A stretch of 13,482 nucleotides of DNA from Thiobacillus sp. Lineage in GTDB: Bacteria; Pseudomonadota; Gammaproteobacteria; Burkholderiales; Thiobacillaceae. Location of the stretch: NCBI GenBank assembly GCA_020217265.1, contig JAIWOS010000181.1:1-13482 (forward strand), written 5' to 3'. Shown here in pieces: positions 9,860 through 13,482 of the stretch (its first letter is position 1; each line of letters starts with the position of its first letter). The notes beneath the pieces were generated by a model. That model had not been told where the DNA came from. It saw nothing but the letters and a program-made list of their open reading frames with translations, and searched no databases. The translations under genes were made by a program, and so were the position numbers.

Positions 9860-9985
9860 ATGAAACTGCGCGCCATATATATAGTGTCGTTGCTGCTGGT
9901 CAGCCTGGGCCTCGCAGGCTGCGGCTCCAAGGGCGACCTGTATCTTCCCGAAAAACCCCCCGCCCCGCAACGGACTGCCAATTGA
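9860..9985 (+). CDS. lptM: LptM (YifL-type) small lipoprotein
   Basis: A 41-residue lipoprotein. A lipoprotein signal peptide ends in the lipobox LAGC with Cys21, followed directly by the family motif CGSKGDLYLP and a short proline-rich tail. LptM homologues assist maturation of the LPS translocon LptD/LptE in the outer membrane. The start ATG 9860 was chosen because it gives a proper signal peptide; the reading frame extends further upstream but is antisense to cyaY. No ribosome site is evident. It overlaps lysA by 4 bp and the two are probably translated together. Confidence 0.9.
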   Translation: MKLRAIYIVSLLLVSLGLAGCGSKGDLYLPEKPPAPQRTAN

Positions 9986-11226
9986 ATACCCTCGCCCGCA
10001 TCGACGGCGCCCTCCATGTCGAGGGCGTGCCGCTGGAAACGCTCGCCGAACGCTTCGGCACCCCGCTCTACGTCTACTCCCGCGCCGCGCTTGACGCCGC
10101 CTGGCAGGCCTATGCGGACGCGTTCGCCGGGATTCCACATCTCGTCTGCTACGCCGTCAAGGCCAACTCCAGCCTCGCCATCCTCCAGCATTTCGCCCGC
10201 CTGGGCAGCGGTTTCGACATCGTGTCGGGCGGAGAACTCGCCCGCGTGCTGGCTGCCGGTGGCGATCCCCGCAAGGTCGTGTTCTCTGGCGTGGGCAAGA
10301 CGGCGGACGAAATGCGCACCGCGCTCGACGCCGGCATCCTCTGCTTCAACGTCGAATCCGAAAGCGAACTGCATCGCCTGAACCGGGTCGCCGGAGAAAT
10401 GGGCAAACGCGCGCCCGTCTCGTTCCGGGTCAACCCGGATGTCGACCCCAAGACCCACCCCTACATTTCCACCGGCCTCAAGGAAAACAAGTTCGGTGTC
10501 GCTATTGCCGAGGCGCCTCGCCTGTACCGGCTCGCCGCCAGCCTGCCACACCTTGAAGTCACCGGAATCGACTGCCACATCGGCTCGCAGCTCACCGACC
10601 TGTCTCCTCTGGCCGATGCCGCCGACCGCGTGCTGGCGCTGGTCGATGCGCTCGCTGCGGAAGGCATCGCGCTGCAGCACATCGATCTCGGCGGCGGCGT
10701 CGGCATCCGCTACCGCGACGAAACGCCGCCCGACCTTGAGGCTTATGGTCGCGTCCTCGCCGACAAATTCAGTGGGCGCCGCGAGAAGCTTCTGCTCGAA
10801 CCGGGCCGCTCGCTGGTCGGCAACGCAGGGCTCTTGCTCACCCGTGTCGAGTATCTGAAACCCGGCGAGGACAGGAATTTCGCCATCGTCGATGCCGCGA
10901 TGAACGACCTGATGCGCCCGGCGCTCTACGAGGCTTACCACGAGATCGTCGCCGTTCGTCCGCGCGAAACGACCGCCCGCCGCTACGACATCGTCGGCCC
11001 GATCTGCGAAACCGGCGATTTTCTTGGCTTTGCGAGGGATCTTGCGATCATGGAAGGCGACCTGCTGGCGCTGCTTTCGGCCGGCGCCTACGGCATGAGC
11101 ATGGCCTCCAACTACAATTCACGTCCGCGCGCGGCAGAAGTGCTCGTCGACAAGAATGAAATTCACCTCATCCGGGAACGCGAAACACAGAAGCACATGA
11201 TGGCCGGAGAGCGGCTTGTTTATTGA
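9982..11226 (+). CDS. lysA: diaminopimelate decarboxylase
   Basis: A PLP enzyme of 414 residues that decarboxylates meso-diaminopimelate to lysine. The fold-III barrel starts with the FGTPLYVYSRAAL segment, then CYAVKANSSL with the PLP lysine Lys60. It continues with HIGSQLTD, the glycine loop DLGGGVGIRY (235-244), LLLEPGRSLVGNAG, and the second-domain GPICETGDFL with active-site Cys342. The family ending AGAYGMSMASNYNSRPRAAE follows. The start is TTG at 9982, overlapping the lptM stop (TTGA); this gives MNTLARIDGALHVEGVPLE, which agrees with the usual LysA N-terminus, and there is no better ATG nearby. A strong terminator follows, so dapF, often the next gene in relatives, is not in this operon here. 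Confidence 0.96.
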   Translation: MNTLARIDGALHVEGVPLETLAERFGTPLYVYSRAALDAAWQAYADAFAGIPHLVCYAVKANSSLAILQHFARLGSGFDIVSGGELARVLAAGGDPRKVVFSGVGKTADEMRTALDAGILCFNVESESELHRLNRVAGEMGKRAPVSFRVNPDVDPKTHPYISTGLKENKFGVAIAEAPRLYRLAASLPHLEVTGIDCHIGSQLTDLSPLADAADRVLALVDALAAEGIALQHIDLGGGVGIRYRDETPPDLEAYGRVLADKFSGRREKLLLEPGRSLVGNAGLLLTRVEYLKPGEDRNFAIVDAAMNDLMRPALYEAYHEIVAVRPRETTARRYDIVGPICETGDFLGFARDLAIMEGDLLALLSAGAYGMSMASNYNSRPRAAEVLVDKNEIHLIRERETQKHMMAGERLVY

Positions 11227-11244
11227 CTTTACGCGACCCACAAC

Positions 11245-11268
11245 AAACCGGCGCAAGCCGGTTTTTTT
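11245..11268 (+). terminator. lysA Rho-independent terminator
   Basis: An 8-bp stem (11245-11252 with 11257-11264) with a GCAA tetraloop and a run of seven T (11262-11268), starting 19 bp after the lysA stop codon. Confidence 0.9.
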
Positions 11269-11297
11269 GTATCGATACGATACATTTTGCTGTATCG
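11269..11297. promoter_or_regulatory. clustered GTATCG/CGATAC inverted repeats, possible operator
   Basis: GTATCGATAC (11269-11278) is a perfect 10-bp palindrome. It overlaps a second inverted repeat, CGATACA (11278-11284) with TGTATCG (11291-11297), separated by 6 bp. The cluster lies just after the lysA terminator and 45 bp upstream of the -35 box of the next promoter. It could be a binding site for a dimeric regulator of the histone-like gene. The regulator is unknown. Confidence 0.35.
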
Positions 11298-11341
11298 CGA
11301 CAATTTTGCGCAGTTTATCCGTGCGCGGCCTTGACTATTTA

Positions 11342-11369
11342 TTGAACAGGGAAGAAAAGTAACTAGAAT
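11342..11369 (+). promoter_or_regulatory. promoter of the histone H1-like gene
   Basis: TTGAAC (11342-11347) and TAGAAT (11364-11369), each 4-5 matches out of 6 to the sigma-70 consensus, are 16 bp apart. Transcription would start near 11376. This is the best-formed promoter in the window by -35/-10 pairing. Another TTGACT at 11331-11336 is too far from the -10 to be used with it. Confidence 0.55.
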
Positions 11370-11375
11370 GAGGCT

Positions 11376-11527
11376 CACCAAGCGGAGCCTCGGTATCGCC
11401 CGTGCCAAGCGGGTTTCGGGCAAGTGGGTCGCCTGTCGGTACCACGCTTTGGAAGTGCAAATTCTGTCTGCACGTGGCTTACGGCTGTAGTGATGAATGA
11501 ATGTGTTCAACTTTCAAGGAGTGTTAG
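11376..11527 (+). promoter_or_regulatory. long structured 5' leader of the histone-like gene
   Basis: About 150 nt lie between the predicted start and the ATG. Inverted repeats include GAGGCTC/GAGCCTC (11370-11376 with 11385-11391), GCCCG/CGGGC (11398-11402 with 11417-11421), and CCACG/CGTGG (11442-11446 with 11473-11477), the last enclosing GTGCA/TGCAC. The ribosome site AAGGAG (11516-11521) is unpaired in this reading. No known riboswitch class is recognised. It might regulate translation or stability, or hold an independent small RNA. Confidence 0.4.
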
Positions 11528-11905
11528 ATGGCAACAGTGAAGAAACCCGCCGCCAAACCGGCGGCCAAGAAGGCAGCCCCTGCCAAGAAGCCTGCGGTGA
11601 AGAAAGCCGCTCCGGCCAAGAAGGCAGCGCCCGCCAAGAAGCCCGCAGTGAAGAAAGCCGCTCCGGCCAAGAAGGCAGCGCCCGCCAAAAAGCCCGCGGT
11701 GAAGAAAGCCGCACCGGCCAAGAAGGCAGCGCCCGCCAAGAAGCCCGCGGTGAAGAAAGCCGCACCGGCCAAGAAGGCAGCGCCCGCCAAAAAGCCCGCG
11801 GTGAAGAAAGCTGCGCCTGCCGTCAAGCCAGCAGCCGCGCCTACGCCTGCGCCCGCTGCAGCACCCGCACCGGCGGTACCGGTCATCAAGCCGTTCGGGC
11901 TTTAA
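11528..11905 (+). CDS. histone H1-like Ala/Lys/Pro-rich DNA-binding protein
   Basis: A protein of 125 residues made almost entirely of Ala, Lys and Pro. A short head ([19 protein letters not shown]) precedes four complete copies and one partial copy of the 17-residue unit [17 protein letters not shown] (residues 20-98). An uncharged Pro/Ala-rich tail ends in PVIKPFGL. Such proteins resemble the C-terminal tail of eukaryotic H1 and the bacterial Hc1/BpH1/AlgP-tail group, which bind DNA non-specifically and condense the nucleoid; binding here is inferred from composition. AAGGAG lies 6 nt before the ATG, making the start secure. The gene has its own promoter, long leader and terminator. Its length is likely to vary between strains through repeat slippage. 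Confidence 0.88.
   Translation: MATVKKPAAKPAAKKAAPAKKPAVKKAAPAKKAAPAKKPAVKKAAPAKKAAPAKKPAVKKAAPAKKAAPAKKPAVKKAAPAKKAAPAKKPAVKKAAPAVKPAAAPTPAPAAAPAPAVPVIKPFGL
11585..11821 (+). repeat. 51-bp in-frame tandem repeat, 4 full copies plus 33 bp
   Basis: Copies start at 11585, 11636, 11687 and 11738, with a partial copy at 11789-11821. Differences are few and mostly silent. Copies 1 and 2 share GCTCCG; copies 3 and 4 share GCACCG; copy 3 and the partial copy share AAAAAG at their start. This points to recent block duplication. The unit is a multiple of three, so copy changes keep the reading frame. Confidence 0.95.
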
Positions 11906-11930
11906 ACAGGTCGGGCATTGCCCAATCTGA

Positions 11931-11957
11931 AACGGGGGCCACGAGCCCCCGTTTTTT
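11931..11957 (+). terminator. terminator of the histone-like gene
   Basis: A 9-bp stem (11931-11939 with 11945-11953), five-base loop, followed by TTTTTT (11952-11957). It lies 25 bp after the stop codon and ends just before the convergent msrQ gene. Confidence 0.9.
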
Positions 11958-11996
11958 ATTTCTGCCCTTACCGGGTCACTCCGGCCTCGACGCCCG

Positions 11997-12634
11997 TCAC
12001 GTCCTGGCAAGCCCCCAACGCTGGCGTATGCTCTGCAACACGTCCACCCCCCATGGCAGCCGGGCAATGAGCAGCAACGCCAACACGCTGGCGTAGATCA
12101 GGGGCTGTGTCAGATCCTTCTTCACCAGCCACACGTAATGCAACACCCCGAAGACCGCGATGGCGTAGACCAGCCGGTGCAGTTGCTGCCAGCGACGGCC
12201 CAGCTTGCGCATCATGGCCTGGGTCGAGGTGGCTGCGAGGGGAATCAGCAGGACGAAGGCGGCGAAGCCGACCGTGATGAACGGCCGCTTGACGATGTCG
12301 CGCGCGACCGAAGCCAGATCGAAAAACTGGTCGAGCCAGATATAGGTGATGAAATGCAGGCAGGCATAGAAAAAGGCGAACAGCCCGAGCATGCGCCGGT
12401 AGCGCAGCAGCACCGACCAGCCGGTGAGGCGCCGCAGGGGCGTGACCGACAGCGTCGCCAGCAGGCCGACCAACGTCCAGGTGCCGGTGGAATGGGTGAT
12501 GAACTCGATCGGATTAGCGCCCAGTCCATCGTTCACCCCCAGCACGATCAGCCGGACGAGCGGCAACAGGCAAACGGCGAACAGCCAGACCTTGGGCTCG
12601 CGCAGCCCGTTGGGGAGCCAGTTCAGGGAAGGCA

Positions 12635-12635
<1 letters not shown>
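11997..12635 (-). CDS. msrQ: MsrQ, heme-binding membrane subunit of the MsrPQ methionine sulfoxide reductase
   Basis: A 212-residue inner-membrane protein of the ferric-reductase-like family, with about six apolar segments. The expected heme-ligand histidines are visible at His94 ([14 protein letters not shown]), His153 (WQQLHRLVY) and His166 (GVLHYVWL). The segment [20 protein letters not shown] (51-70) and [16 protein letters not shown] (80-95) are characteristic. MsrQ passes electrons from the quinone pool or a cytoplasmic reductase to periplasmic MsrP. Its ATG (12635-12633) shares one base with the msrP stop codon (TGATG), so the two are translationally coupled. Confidence 0.96.

Positions 12636-13482
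<847 letters not shown>

Noticed and set aside
11585..11821. Direct repeats resembling a CRISPR array
   Set aside because: The repeats are contiguous, in frame, and encode the lysine/alanine unit; there are no unique spacers.
11524..11889. Minus-strand frame encoding a repetitive Gly/Ala/Phe-rich membrane-like protein
   Set aside because: It is the reverse complement of the lysine/alanine repeats; the plus strand has the ribosome site, promoter and terminator.

Overview
The window is about 13.5 kb of gene-dense, GC-rich chromosomal DNA. It most resembles a betaproteobacterium of the Rhodocyclales/Nitrosomonadales type. The support is a PEP-CTERM/exosortase-type PrsT gene, an AlgZ/AlgR-type two-component pair divergent from argH, cyaY divergent from lptM-lysA, an alanine/lysine/proline-rich histone H1-like gene, and an msrPQ pair. 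I see no insertion sequence, prophage, tRNA, rRNA or CRISPR array. The genus is an inference and is left open.

Layout. (1) 1-457, minus: 5' part of a PrsT-like TPR gene that runs off the left edge. (2) 647-4348, plus: full-length cobalamin-dependent methionine synthase metH, ending 15 bp from a convergent Nudix hydrolase (4364-4921, minus). (3) 4922-5640: a small intergenic region on the minus strand holding a 105-aa protein gene and a predicted small RNA. Each is preceded by the same 19-bp sequence containing a perfect 16-bp inverted repeat, at the same distance from a -10-like box. (4) 5640-7404, minus: an AlgZ-type histidine kinase overlapping a LytTR response regulator; the kinase start is 14 bp from the start of argH (7419-8810, plus). 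(5) 8913-9822, minus: cyaY followed by a MarR-type regulator with a C-terminal cysteine cluster. (6) 9860-11226, plus: lptM overlapping lysA, closed by a strong terminator. (7) 11342-11957, plus: promoter, roughly 150-nt structured leader, histone H1-like gene with 51-bp tandem repeats, terminator. (8) 11997-13482, minus: msrP-msrQ with msrP cut by the right edge.

How the parts relate. Most genes are housekeeping: methionine, arginine and lysine/meso-DAP metabolism, iron-sulfur/iron handling, periplasmic methionine sulfoxide repair, lipopolysaccharide export assembly, and chromatin. The regulatory interest lies at 4959-5619. There, a dimeric activator-like site is placed near -42 of two separate minus-strand promoters, one driving the small protein gene and one driving a compact transcript of about 90 nt that ends at a perfect 9-bp terminator hairpin. 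This looks like a small two-target regulon (protein plus sRNA) whose regulator I cannot name.
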